Source: Streptomyces abikoensis (lineage in GTDB: Bacteria > Actinomycetota > Actinomycetes > Streptomycetales > Streptomycetaceae). Taken from it: a DNA stretch of 64,000 nt. Under the pieces are notes generated by a model. The model was not told the DNA's origin, did no database searches, and saw nothing but the letters and a program-made list of their open reading frames with translations. Both the position numbers and the translations under genes were made by a program. Location: the NCBI RefSeq assembly GCF_014648775.1, contig NZ_BMRT01000009.1, positions 248,001-312,000 on the forward strand, in the 5' to 3' direction. Of the stretch, positions 55,436-63,879 are shown piece after piece (position 1 is the stretch's first letter; each line of letters begins with the position of its first letter).

Positions 55436-55865
55436 GGCTCGACCCCCTCATTGACGGGGCTCGACGGCCCCAGAGTCTTGACACGCGTTCACGTTCATGA
55501 GTCAGAGCGGACCCCTGTGGAAGGGTGTCCGGCCTGTAGAGCTTCAACGGTACCTGCTTCCGCCGTCATACGGTACGTCGCCCGCATGACGTGCCACGGA
55601 GGCGGACCCGGAGAGGGTCCAGTACTCGCTGGTCAGCCACGATTTTAACGTGTCCCGAGCGCCGACCCGCCGAGGGGTGGTGAGAGATCTCTCGTTCCGC
55701 CGCCTTCCGGTCACTCTTCTGTGGGGATCGCTGTGGGATCCGTGTGGATCCGTGTCGGGATCCGTGTCGGGATCCGTGTCGGGATCGCTCCGGATCGCCG
55801 TCCGCGGACCGGCGGCCCGCCCGGGCGGGAAGATCACCCGGGCGGGTCAACGAGGACACGAGGCG
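55436..55865. other. 430-bp intergenic region between DUF3073 and valine dehydrogenase genes
   Basis: Promoter side of the DUF3073 gene (minus strand) and 3' side of valine dehydrogenase. Holds the 12-bp minisatellite; no gene was recognised. Confidence 0.5.
55736..55786 (+). repeat. 12-bp minisatellite with BamHI-type cores
   Basis: Unit GGATCCGTGTCG repeats three times exactly (55746-55781), flanked by partial units at 55736 and 55782. It lies in noncoding DNA before the 3' end of valine dehydrogenase. Confidence 0.9.
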
Positions 55866-57005
55866 TCACCGGGTGGGGGCCGGGACGGTGCTCACCGCCT
55901 CCCGTGCCGCCCTGTCCCTGGCCTCCGCCATGCGCTGCTCGGCGAGCCGGTCCGCCGCGACGGCCGGCGGAATGCCGTCCGTTCGCGCGCGATCGAATAT
56001 GGCCAAAGTGGTGTCGTAGATCTTGGTCGCCTTGGCCTTCGCCCGGTCGAAATCAAAGCCGAGCAGTTCATCGGCGACCTGGATCACTCCGCCGGCGTTC
56101 ACCACGTAGTCCGGCGCGTAGAGCACGCCCCGGTCGGCGAGGTCCTTCTCGACCCCCGGGTGGGCGAGCTGGTTGTTGGCCGCGCCGCAGACCACGGAGG
56201 CGGTGAGGGCGGCGACGGTCTCGTCGTCCAGCGCGCCGCCGAGGGCGCAGGGGGCGTAGACGTCGAGCGGCGTCCGGACCAGCACCGCGGCGTCGGCCAC
56301 GGCCGTGACCTGCGGATGACGGGCCAGGATCCGCTCGACCGCGGCGGCCCGGACATCCGTGATCACGACCTCCGCGCCGTCCTGGACCAGGTGCTCCACC
56401 AGGTGGTGGCCGACCTTGCCGACGCCGGCGACGCCCACGCGGCGCCCGCGCAGCGTCGGCTCGCCCCACTGGGTCCTCGCGGCGGCCCGCATGCCCTGGA
56501 AGACGCCGAAGGCGGTGAGCACGGAGGAATCGCCGGCGCCGCCCTGCTCGGGCGAGCGGCCCGTGGTCCAGCGGTTCGTCCGGGCGACGACGTCCATGTC
56601 CTGTACATACGTGCCGACGTCGCACGCGGTGACATAACGGCCACCCAAGGAGGCCACGAAGCGACCGTACGCAAGCAGCAGCTGCTCGGACTTGATCAGA
56701 TCGGGATCGCCGATGATCACAGCCTTTCCGCCGCCGTGGTCGAGCCCCGCCAGGGCGTTCTTGTACGACATGCCGCGCGAGAGGTTCAGCGCGTCCCGCA
56801 CCGCGTCCTCGTCGGACTCGTACGGGTGGAATCGGGTGCCGCCCAGGGCGGGGCCCAGGGCCGTGGAATGCAGGGCGATCACGGCCTTGAGGCCGCTCTC
56901 GGCGTCCTGGCAGAGCACGACCTGCTCATGGCCGCCCTGGTCGGAACGGAAAAGGGTGCGCAGTACGCCGTCGTCGGCGCCGCTGGTGGGACGTACGTCG
57001 GTCAC
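55866..57005 (-). CDS. vdh: Valine (branched-chain amino acid) dehydrogenase
   Basis: NAD-dependent oxidative deamination of valine, leucine and isoleucine to 2-oxo acids, feeding acyl-CoA precursors in Streptomyces. About 379 residues. The catalytic lysine region LDHGGGKAVIIGDP, GGRYVTACDVGTYVQDMD, TTGRSPEQGGAGDSS, the Rossmann motif GVAGVGKVGHHL and CGAANNQLAHPGVEKDL are conserved. GTG 57005 was chosen because GGGAG lies eight bases upstream and matches the N-terminus I recall for the S. coelicolor protein; ATG 57020 would add five residues. Confidence 0.94.
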   Translation of the reverse strand: MTDVRPTSGADDGVLRTLFRSDQGGHEQVVLCQDAESGLKAVIALHSTALGPALGGTRFHPYESDEDAVRDALNLSRGMSYKNALAGLDHGGGKAVIIGDPDLIKSEQLLLAYGRFVASLGGRYVTACDVGTYVQDMDVVARTNRWTTGRSPEQGGAGDSSVLTAFGVFQGMRAAARTQWGEPTLRGRRVGVAGVGKVGHHLVEHLVQDGAEVVITDVRAAAVERILARHPQVTAVADAAVLVRTPLDVYAPCALGGALDDETVAALTASVVCGAANNQLAHPGVEKDLADRGVLYAPDYVVNAGGVIQVADELLGFDFDRAKAKATKIYDTTLAIFDRARTDGIPPAVAADRLAEQRMAEARDRAAREAVSTVPAPTR

Positions 57006-57213
57006 GGTGGTGACTCCCATATGCCGCGGAGGTCGCCCTCGCTGGGGGTGGTGGAGGGCCGGTTGGCACGAGGGTAGGGCCTCGTGGCCCGGCCGGCCGG
57101 GCTCGTGCCGAGGATCACTCTCCCGGGCTCCGGTGCCATGGGACGATTTGGACGGTATGGGGAGAGGCACCCCGCAACTCCCCTGAAGTGACCTACGGCT
57201 TGAGGGAGCGAGC

Positions 57214-58080
57214 GTGGGCGTGGCGTCGTCGGTGACCGTGCCGTACGCGGCCTATCTGCGGGTCTACGAGCCGCTGGCCGCGTTCCCGGAACCGGAGCGG
57301 TCCCACTGGCTGCGGTACGCCCGCCGGGAGAGCCTCCCCGGGGCCCAGGACGAACTGCGCCGGTCGCTGGCGGATCTGCTGCCCACTCCGCCGGTCCCCG
57401 TCCCGGTGCACGAGAGCGGTGACGCCTTCGTGGCGGTCGTGGACGGCGTGGTGTGCGTCTGCCCCTGGCGCACCCGGCTGCGGGGCTGGCTGGCGCTGCG
57501 GGAGCTGACGGAGCGGTTTCCCCCGCCCGTGCTGGACGCGGTGCTGCCGCCCGTGGTGCGGCGCCAGGCCGTCGCGGACCACGAGCGCTGGGCGGCCCGC
57601 AACCCGGACGCCCGGCCGTGGATCAGGACGGCCACCTGGCAGGTGCCGCTGCGCTGGTTCGTGCTCTTCTCGGACGAGGAGCGCGAATACGGCAAATCCG
57701 TACCGGAGGGGCCGCGGGGCGCGGAGGGCGGCGGGGGGCTGCTGCTGCGCTACCGGACGCCGATGGTCCAGGCGCGTCGCCGGGTGGCCCGCGGATTGCG
57801 TACGCTCCGGGACGCGATGGAGGAGGGGCCGCTGATCGACGGCTTGGTGGAGGTCGGGCGGTGGCTGGAAGAGTTCCATCCGCGGTCCCTGGTGGAGCTG
57901 GACTACGGCGGACTTGTGCATATGGTTCCCGAGGCACAGCTGGCCGAGGACCACTCCGCCGCCGACACGGCGGACGGGCTGGCGGCGCTGCGGGCGGGTG
58001 ACGGAGCGCGGGCCGGTGCGGCGTACGAGCGGCTGACGGAGCGTTGGAGGACGGTCCGTGACCGGCAGTTCGCCAACTGA
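57214..58080 (+). CDS. Conserved hypothetical actinobacterial protein (288 aa)
   Basis: No named family recognised. Soluble, mixed alpha/beta, with an N-terminal block VTVPYAAYLRVYEPLAAFPEPERSHW, a central aromatic-rich region (RTATWQVPLRWFVLFSDEEREYG), and a helical C-terminal half ending near RLTERWRTVRDRQFAN. GTG 57214 has GAGGGAG upstream. It is divergent from valine dehydrogenase and precedes the large bldC leader region. The position between vdh and bldC matches a conserved Streptomyces neighbourhood, as I recall, suggesting a stable core gene. Confidence 0.8.
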   Translation: MGVASSVTVPYAAYLRVYEPLAAFPEPERSHWLRYARRESLPGAQDELRRSLADLLPTPPVPVPVHESGDAFVAVVDGVVCVCPWRTRLRGWLALRELTERFPPPVLDAVLPPVVRRQAVADHERWAARNPDARPWIRTATWQVPLRWFVLFSDEEREYGKSVPEGPRGAEGGGGLLLRYRTPMVQARRRVARGLRTLRDAMEEGPLIDGLVEVGRWLEEFHPRSLVELDYGGLVHMVPEAQLAEDHSAADTADGLAALRAGDGARAGAAYERLTERWRTVRDRQFAN

Positions 58081-58571
58081 CCCTCCGGCACCGGCGGCCG
58101 GCGGTACCGCGATCAGGACCTAGGTCCCGATCCGGGCCATTGCGGCAACCGTGACCTAACGCACTTACGTTAGGTCTTGCGCCCATCGCCCATCCCCATG
58201 GCAAAATAGGACAAGGAGTCTGGGAAGGGTTCCTTCCGCCCAAGTAAGGGCGGATAGTTCGGTATTGCACTCCTTGGTGGATCTGGTGACCCCTGATCTG
58301 TTTGATCCCGCTGTGACTGATCGTCACGGCGGGGTGACTGTCCGCTATGGCATGGTCCATCGGGTTCCGTCGAGGTTGAACACCTGAGAGGGCAATTCCA
58401 TCGGTTTGGCCGACGTGGCTGGACAGATGGTGTAGTTGTAGTGCCGAGGACAAGCCGTTCGTCCTATAACCGACTCGGCCCGCGTCCGCCATTTCGGGCA
58501 ACGCGGGTCAAGGTGCAGAATTTAGAGGAAAGAACCGACGTGATGGTTCGGTTCTCCCGAGGAGGCCGCTC
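58081..58571. promoter_or_regulatory. 491-bp bldC upstream region with palindromes
   Basis: Three dyads: GGACCTAGGTCC (58116-58127); GACCTAACG-N6-CGTTAGGTC (58153-58176, perfect 9-bp arms); and CCGCTGTGAC-N5-GTCACGGCGG (58308-58332, one G-T pair). The first two share the half-site GACCTA. The region is A/T-richer than its surroundings. The bldC ribosome site GGAGG is at 58561-58565. Confidence 0.7.
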
Positions 58572-58778
58572 ATGACCGCTCGCACCCCTGATGCCGAGCC
58601 GCTGCTGACCCCGGCTGAGGTTGCCACGATGTTCCGCGTGGACCCGAAGACGGTCACCCGCTGGGCCAAGGCTGGCAAGCTCACGTCCATCCGCACGCTC
58701 GGAGGGCACCGCCGTTACCGCGAAGCGGAGGTCCGTGCCCTGCTGGCGGGCATTCCGCAGCAGCGCAGCGAGGCCTGA
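58572..58778 (+). CDS. bldC: Developmental regulator BldC
   Basis: 68-residue MerR-like winged-helix protein without an effector domain; binds DNA cooperatively as head-to-tail oligomers and controls entry into aerial development and antibiotic production in Streptomyces. The sequence LLTPAEVATMFRVDPKTVTRWAKAGKL with the wing TLGGHRRYREAEV is characteristic. ATG 58572 lies six bases after GGAGG. Long upstream region with dyads; short direct repeats start at its stop codon. Confidence 0.97.
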   Translation: MTARTPDAEPLLTPAEVATMFRVDPKTVTRWAKAGKLTSIRTLGGHRRYREAEVRALLAGIPQQRSEA

Positions 58779-58815
58779 ACAAGCAGGGCTGAACAAGCAG
58801 AGGCTGAACAACTGA
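58775..58815 (+). repeat. Short tandem repeats at the bldC 3' end
   Basis: CTGAACAAGCAGGG, CTGAACAAGCAGAGG and CTGAACAACTGA follow one another; the first includes the bldC stop codon. Confidence 0.8.
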
Positions 58816-58934
58816 ATGACGGGGTGATTTCCGGGGCCCCCAACCCGGCTCTCACCCAGCTGAAGCTCCACAGACGGTAAACAGCGGATGCCTGCCCCAA
58901 CAGGCGTCCCGCCCACCGACTTGGGCCGGCCGTC

Positions 58935-58973
58935 GATCGCGCTGGACTCCGCCGGGTCCAGCGCGATCTTTTT
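58935..58973 (+). terminator. Intrinsic terminator downstream of bldC
   Basis: Perfect 13-bp stem GATCGCGCTGGAC / GTCCAGCGCGATC with an 8-base loop and a TTTTT tract, the clearest classical terminator in the window. It gives bldC a ~160-190-base 3' tail. The surrounding 58779-59281 region holds no gene. Confidence 0.93.
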
Positions 58974-59080
58974 ATGCGCCGGTATCGCCGCCGTATCCCC
59001 GCCGGTATCCCCGCACGGACGCCTCCCGCGCGCCCGGACCCCGGTCCGTCGTCGCCATCTGCGGAAGACCGGAAGGTCGG

Positions 59081-59127
59081 TGCAATTGCACATATTAAAT
59101 TGACCCGGCGTAGGGAGGGGGTAAGTT
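59081..59127 (+). promoter_or_regulatory. Strong promoter-like sequence without an assigned gene
   Basis: TTGACC (59100-59105), 16-base spacer, TAAGTT (59122-59127), immediately preceded by the palindrome TGCAATTGCA (59081-59090) and an A/T-rich stretch. No coding sequence follows on this strand, so it may drive a small RNA antisense to the DUF6274 gene. Confidence 0.55.
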
Positions 59128-59281
59128 CCCCTACCACGGAAATACTTTCAGTGACTCCCGTCACATCGCGGCATGCTTGTCCCCCATCGCCCCGCTGGGG
59201 TAAAGGACTTGCGCCCGCGGTCACTCTCCGGAGCGGCCCCCGTCGCCGCCACCCGAGCCACCGCGCCTGGGCCGCCGTACG

Positions 59282-59464
59282 TCACCGGGGGAGGGGGATC
59301 TCCTCCCGTGGCGCCTCCTGGTCGCTCCCGGCCTCCTGGGCGAGCCTCAGGAGCCGGTGGCAGACCGGGCAGTGTCTCGTCAGGTGGCGATAGCCGGCCG
59401 CGGCGGAGAGGTGGGCGCGCAGCAACGCCCGGGTCTCGTGCCGGCTGCGCTCGGTCGTCGTCAT
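59282..59464 (-). CDS. DUF6274 family small protein
   Basis: 60 residues, beginning MTTTERSRHETRALLRAHLSA and containing HLTRHCPVCHRLLRLA; the CPVCH motif suggests a metal site or redox centre. A Streptomyces family usually found close to bldC, without known function. ATG 59464 was chosen because similarity starts there and GGAGG lies about 11 bases upstream; an ATG at 59503 would overlap the tRNA terminators' downstream area. Confidence 0.82.
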   Translation of the reverse strand: MTTTERSRHETRALLRAHLSAAAGYRHLTRHCPVCHRLLRLAQEAGSDQEAPREEIPLPR

Positions 59465-59530
59465 AGGGCGGGGCACCTCCACTGACTGGGGTACCCCTGG
59501 CACGTGTCGCAGTCAAGGTCGAAAACACCG

Positions 59531-59562
59531 AGGCCCGGATCCGGGGACGCGGATCCGGGCCT
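59531..59562. terminator. Hairpin between tRNA-Asp and the DUF6274 gene
   Basis: AGGCCCGGATCCG and its complement, 13 bp, loop of 6 bases. Second in a series downstream of tRNA-Asp. Confidence 0.7.
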
Positions 59563-59610
59563 TCAAGTCGACGGGCTCCCGGGGCACTTGGCACCGGCCG
59601 CAGAAAACGG

Positions 59611-59643
59611 CGGAGCCCGTATCCCTGGGGGATACGGGCTCCG
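59611..59643 (-). terminator. tRNA-Asp terminator
   Basis: CGGAGCCCGTATCCC and its exact complement (15-bp stem) with loop TGG, ten bases beyond the tRNA 3' end on the minus strand. Confidence 0.85.
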
Positions 59644-59652
59644 ACTCTACTG

Positions 59653-59727
59653 CGGTCCTGACGGGATTTGAACCCGCGGCCTCCACCTTGACAGGGTGGC
59701 GAGCACTCCAAACTGCTCCACAGGACC
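59653..59727 (-). tRNA. tRNA-Asp (anticodon GUC)
   Basis: 75 nt. Acceptor GGTCCTG/CAGGACC with discriminator G, anticodon stem CCACC/GGTGG and loop CTGTCAA, T-loop TTCAAAT. No CCA is encoded. Confidence 0.96.
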
Positions 59728-59849
59728 TTGCTTGCTTTCCCGCTCTCGCGTTCTTGCGAGACAGACTCTACAGCAGGTCAGGGGGTGCGGTCGAACCAGC
59801 GGCCCCGTGACGGCGCCCACAGTCGCGGGCGCCGTCCTGCGGTGTCCCG

Positions 59850-62800
59850 CTACGGGGCCAGCTTGTCGATCGTCTTCACGATCCGCTTGTCCGAGACCGG
59901 GTAGGCCGTGCCCAGCGCGTGGGCGAAGTAGCTCACCCGGAGCTCCTCGATCATCCAGCGGATCTCCCGGGCCTCCTGGGGCACGGGACGGCCCTTGGGG
60001 AACTGCTCCAGCAGCCACGCGTACTCGTCGCGCATCTCCTGGATCTTCGCCAGCCGGGCCCGGTCCCGCTCGGCGTTGGTGGGCAGCTGGGTCAGCCGGC
60101 GGTCGACGGCCACCAGATAACGCAGCAGGTCCTGCAGGCGGCGGACGCCGTGGGCCGTGACGAAGCCGGGCTTGATCAGCTCCGCCAGCTGCTGCTTGAC
60201 GTCCGCCAGGGACGTCAGCAGCGCCGGGCTCGACGTCGCCTTCAGCCGGCGCTCGCACGCCTGCCAGGCGGCCAGCACCTCCTGCGTCCGGCGGATCGTG
60301 TCCAGCGTCGCGTCCACGATGTCGGCCCGCACGGCGTCGAAGAGCTTGCGGAAGGACTCCTCGTCCCACACGGGCCCGCCGTGGGCCGCGATCAGCTTGT
60401 CCGCGGCGCCCGCGACGCAGTCCTCGAAGAGCGCCTGGATCGAGCCGTGGGGATTCCGCGACAGGGCGAGCTTCTGCTGATTGCCGAGCTTGTCCTGGGC
60501 GAACTTCGCCGGGTTCGACGGCAGGTTCAGCAGGATCAGCCGGCGGACACCGGCCCACATCGCCTCGCGCTGCTCGGGCTCGGTGTCGAAGAGCCGCACC
60601 GCCACCGAGGACCCCTCGTCCACCAGCGCCGGGAACGCCTTCACCGGCTGACCCGCGCGACGCGTCTCGAAGGTGCGCGGCAGCGTCCCGACCGTCCACG
60701 ACGTCAGCCCCGAGCGCTGCTCGGGACGGGCCGCGCCACCGGAGGCGCCGTCGGCCTTCTCCGCCGCCTGCTCAAAGGCCTTGGTGATCGCGGCCTGCGT
60801 CTTCGGCTTGAGCCGCAGCCGCAGGGCCTCCAGGTCCTTGTCCTCGGCGATCTTGCGCTTGCGCTCGTCGACCACCCGGAAAGTGATCTTCAGATGGTCG
60901 GGGACCTTGGTGAGGTCGAAGTCCTCCGCCTCCATCCGCACCGCCGTCATGCGGTGGAGACCGTGCGCCAGCGCCGTCGTCAGGGGCTCCTGGAGGGGCA
61001 CGGCACTGTCGAGGAACCGCTGCGCGAAGTTCGGCGCGGGCACGCAGTTCCGCCGGATCGGCTTGGGCAGCGACCGGATCAGCTCCGTGACCAGGTCCTC
61101 CCGCAGCCCCGGGATCTGCCAGTCGAAGCCCTCGGCGGAGACCTGGTTGAGCACCTGCAGCGGAATGTGGACGGTCACACCGTCCGCGTCCGCACCCGGC
61201 TCGAACTGGTACGTCACCCTGAACTTCAGCCGGCCCTGCCGCCAGGAATCCGGATAGTCGTCCTTGGTGACGGCCTCCGCGTTCTCGTTGATGAGCATGG
61301 AGTGCTCGAAATTGAGCAACTCCGGCTCTTCACGCCGCTTGTGCTTCCACCAGGAATCGAAATGCGCCCCGGAGACCACGTGTTCCGGCAGCCGCTGGTC
61401 GTAGAAGTCGAACAGCGTCTCGTCGTCCACGAGAATGTCACGACGCCGGGCGCGGTGCTCCAGCTCCTCGACCTCGCCCAGCAGTTTGCGGTTGTCGTGG
61501 AAGAACTGATGGTGCGTCCGCCAGTCGCCCTCGACGAGCGCGTTGCGAATGAACAGCTCACGGCTGGTCTCCGGGTCGATCCGCCCGTAATTGACCTTCC
61601 GCTGCGCCACGATCGGCACGCCGTAGAGCGTCACCCGCTCGTACGCCATCACCGCCGCCTGCTTCTGCTCCCAGTGCGGCTCGCTGTACGTCCGCTTCAC
61701 CAGGTGCTCGGCGAGCGGCTCGATCCATTCCGGCTCGATGCGCGCGTTGACGCGCGCCCACAGCCGGGAGGTCTCCACCAGCTCCGCCGACATCACCCAG
61801 CGCGGCGGCTTCTTGAAGAGCGCCGAACCCGGGAACACCGCGAATTTGGCATTCCGGGCCCCGACGAATTCATTGTTCTTCTCGGTGTCCTTGAGACCGA
61901 TGTGCGACAGCAGCCCGGACAGCAGCGACTGGTGCACCCGCTCCGCCGGCGCGTCCTCCTCGGCGAGGTGGATGCCCATCGTCTTCGCGACCGTGCGCAG
62001 CTGGTAGTAGATGTCCTGCCACTCACGTATGCGCAGATAGTTCAGGTACTCCGACTTGCACATCCGCCGGAAGGCCGAGGACGACAGCGTGCTCTGCTGC
62101 TCGCGGACGTACCGCCACAGGTTCAGGAAGGCGAGGAAGTCGCTGGTCTCGTCCTTGAACCGGGCGTGCTGCTGATCGGCCTGCGCCTGCTTCTCCGACG
62201 GCCGCTCGCGCGGGTCCTGGATCGACAGCGCGGCCGCGATCACCATCACCTCGCGGGCACAGCCGTTGCGGTCGGCCTCCAGCACCATCCGGGCCAGCCG
62301 GGGGTCCACGGGCAGCTGGGAGAGCTTCCGGCCCAGCGGCGTGAGCCGCTTCTTCGGCTCCTTCTGCTTGGGGTCGATCGCCCCGAGCTCGTGGAGCAGA
62401 TCGACGCCGTCCTTGATGTTCCGGCGGTCCGGCGCGTCGATGAAAGGAAACTTCTCGATGTCGCCGAGCCCCGCCGCCGTCATCTGGAGGATGACCGACG
62501 CCAGGTTCGTCCGCAGGATCTCCGCGTCCGTGAACTCCGGCCGCGCGAGGAAGTCGTCCTCGGAGTACAGCCGGATGCAGATGCCGTCGCTCGTACGGCC
62601 GCAGCGGCCCTTGCGCTGATTGGCGCTGGCCTGCGACACCGGCTCGATCGGCAGCCGCTGGACCTTGGTGCGGTGGCTGTAGCGGGAGATCCGGGCGAAG
62701 CCCGGGTCGATGACGTACTTGATGCCCGGGACGGTCAGGGACGTCTCGGCGACGTTCGTGGCGAGGACGATCCGGCGGCCGGTGTGCCGCTGGAAGACCC

Positions 62801-63809
62801 GGTGCTGCTCGGCGTGGGAGAGCCGCGCGTAGAGCGGCAGCACCTCGGTGAACTTGTACTTGCGCTTCTCCAGGGCGTCCGCCGTGTCGCGGATCTCCCG
62901 CTCGCCGGAGAGGAAGACGAGGATGTCGCCCTCGCCCTCCCGCTGGAGCTCGTCGACGGCGTCACAGATCGCGGTGATCTGGTCACGGTCGGCGTCGGAG
63001 GACTCCTCCTCCAGCAGCGGCCGGTAGCGGACCTCCACCGGATACGTCCGGCCCGAGACCTCGACGATCGGCGCGTCGCCGAAATGGCGGGAGAAGCGCT
63101 CGGGGTCGATGGTGGCGGAGGTGATCACGACCTTGAGGTCGGGGCGCCGGGGGAGCAGCTGGGCGAGGTAGCCGAGCAGGAAGTCGATGTTGAGGCTGCG
63201 CTCGTGCGCCTCGTCGATGATGATCGTGTCGTACTGGCGCAGCTCGCGGTCCGTCTGGATCTCGGCGAGCAGGATGCCGTCGGTCATCAGCTTGACCATG
63301 GTGGTGTCGCCCACCTGGTCGGTGAAGCGGACCTTCCAGCCGACGGCCTCGCCCAGCGGCGTCCGCAGCTCCTCGGCGACGCGCTCGGCGACCGTACGGG
63401 CGGCGAGCCGGCGGGGCTGGGTGTGCCCGATCAGGCCTTTGACGCCACGGCCGAGCTCCAGGCAGATCTTGGGGATCTGGGTGGTCTTGCCGGAGCCCGT
63501 CTCACCCGCGACGATCACGACCTGGTGGTCGCGTATCGCCTCCAGGATCGTGTCCTTCTTCTGGCTGACGGGCAGCTGCTCCGGATAGTCGACGGCCGGC
63601 ACGGCGGCCCGGCGGTTCGCGACGCGCAGCTCGGCCGCCTCGACCTCCGCCGTGATCTCGGCCAGGACGGCCGCGCGGGCCTCGGGCTTGCGGACGCGGC
63701 GGGCCCCGTCGAGCCGCCGCCCCAGGCGCTGCGCGTCGCGCAGCGTCAGCTCGGGGAGGCGGGCGGCGAGGTCGGCGAATGCGGCGGGGGCGGCAGGCTG
63801 CGTAGACAT
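59850..63809 (-). CDS. hrpA: ATP-dependent RNA helicase HrpA (DEAH box)
   Basis: 1319 residues, full length for bacterial HrpA. RecA-like domain 1 has Walker A GETGSGKTTQ (about 102-111) and DEAH at 199-202 (IIIDEAHERSLN), then domain 2 with QRKGRCGRTSDG, winged-helix, ratchet and OB modules, and the long DUF3418-type C-terminal extension. A 3'-5' DEAH helicase proposed to act in mRNA processing and ribosome rescue. ATG 63809 has no clear ribosome site; GATCCT lies some ten bases upstream, which could indicate a leaderless start. The 3' end lies 120 bases from tRNA-Asp. Confidence 0.96.
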   Translation of the reverse strand: MSTQPAAPAAFADLAARLPELTLRDAQRLGRRLDGARRVRKPEARAAVLAEITAEVEAAELRVANRRAAVPAVDYPEQLPVSQKKDTILEAIRDHQVVIVAGETGSGKTTQIPKICLELGRGVKGLIGHTQPRRLAARTVAERVAEELRTPLGEAVGWKVRFTDQVGDTTMVKLMTDGILLAEIQTDRELRQYDTIIIDEAHERSLNIDFLLGYLAQLLPRRPDLKVVITSATIDPERFSRHFGDAPIVEVSGRTYPVEVRYRPLLEEESSDADRDQITAICDAVDELQREGEGDILVFLSGEREIRDTADALEKRKYKFTEVLPLYARLSHAEQHRVFQRHTGRRIVLATNVAETSLTVPGIKYVIDPGFARISRYSHRTKVQRLPIEPVSQASANQRKGRCGRTSDGICIRLYSEDDFLARPEFTDAEILRTNLASVILQMTAAGLGDIEKFPFIDAPDRRNIKDGVDLLHELGAIDPKQKEPKKRLTPLGRKLSQLPVDPRLARMVLEADRNGCAREVMVIAAALSIQDPRERPSEKQAQADQQHARFKDETSDFLAFLNLWRYVREQQSTLSSSAFRRMCKSEYLNYLRIREWQDIYYQLRTVAKTMGIHLAEEDAPAERVHQSLLSGLLSHIGLKDTEKNNEFVGARNAKFAVFPGSALFKKPPRWVMSAELVETSRLWARVNARIEPEWIEPLAEHLVKRTYSEPHWEQKQAAVMAYERVTLYGVPIVAQRKVNYGRIDPETSRELFIRNALVEGDWRTHHQFFHDNRKLLGEVEELEHRARRRDILVDDETLFDFYDQRLPEHVVSGAHFDSWWKHKRREEPELLNFEHSMLINENAEAVTKDDYPDSWRQGRLKFRVTYQFEPGADADGVTVHIPLQVLNQVSAEGFDWQIPGLREDLVTELIRSLPKPIRRNCVPAPNFAQRFLDSAVPLQEPLTTALAHGLHRMTAVRMEAEDFDLTKVPDHLKITFRVVDERKRKIAEDKDLEALRLRLKPKTQAAITKAFEQAAEKADGASGGAARPEQRSGLTSWTVGTLPRTFETRRAGQPVKAFPALVDEGSSVAVRLFDTEPEQREAMWAGVRRLILLNLPSNPAKFAQDKLGNQQKLALSRNPHGSIQALFEDCVAGAADKLIAAHGGPVWDEESFRKLFDAVRADIVDATLDTIRRTQEVLAAWQACERRLKATSSPALLTSLADVKQQLAELIKPGFVTAHGVRRLQDLLRYLVAVDRRLTQLPTNAERDRARLAKIQEMRDEYAWLLEQFPKGRPVPQEAREIRWMIEELRVSYFAHALGTAYPVSDKRIVKTIDKLAP

Positions 63810-63879
63810 ACGGAGTCCAGGATCGCACCACGCGCCACGAAGCGGCGAACGCATTTAGGGGCCGCGGCGCCCCTGGCCT

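Noticed and set aside
59173..59466. 97-codon plus-strand frame downstream of the orphan promoter
   Set aside because: Gly/Pro/Arg/Ser-rich shadow of the DUF6274 gene without a ribosome site; a small RNA explains the promoter better.
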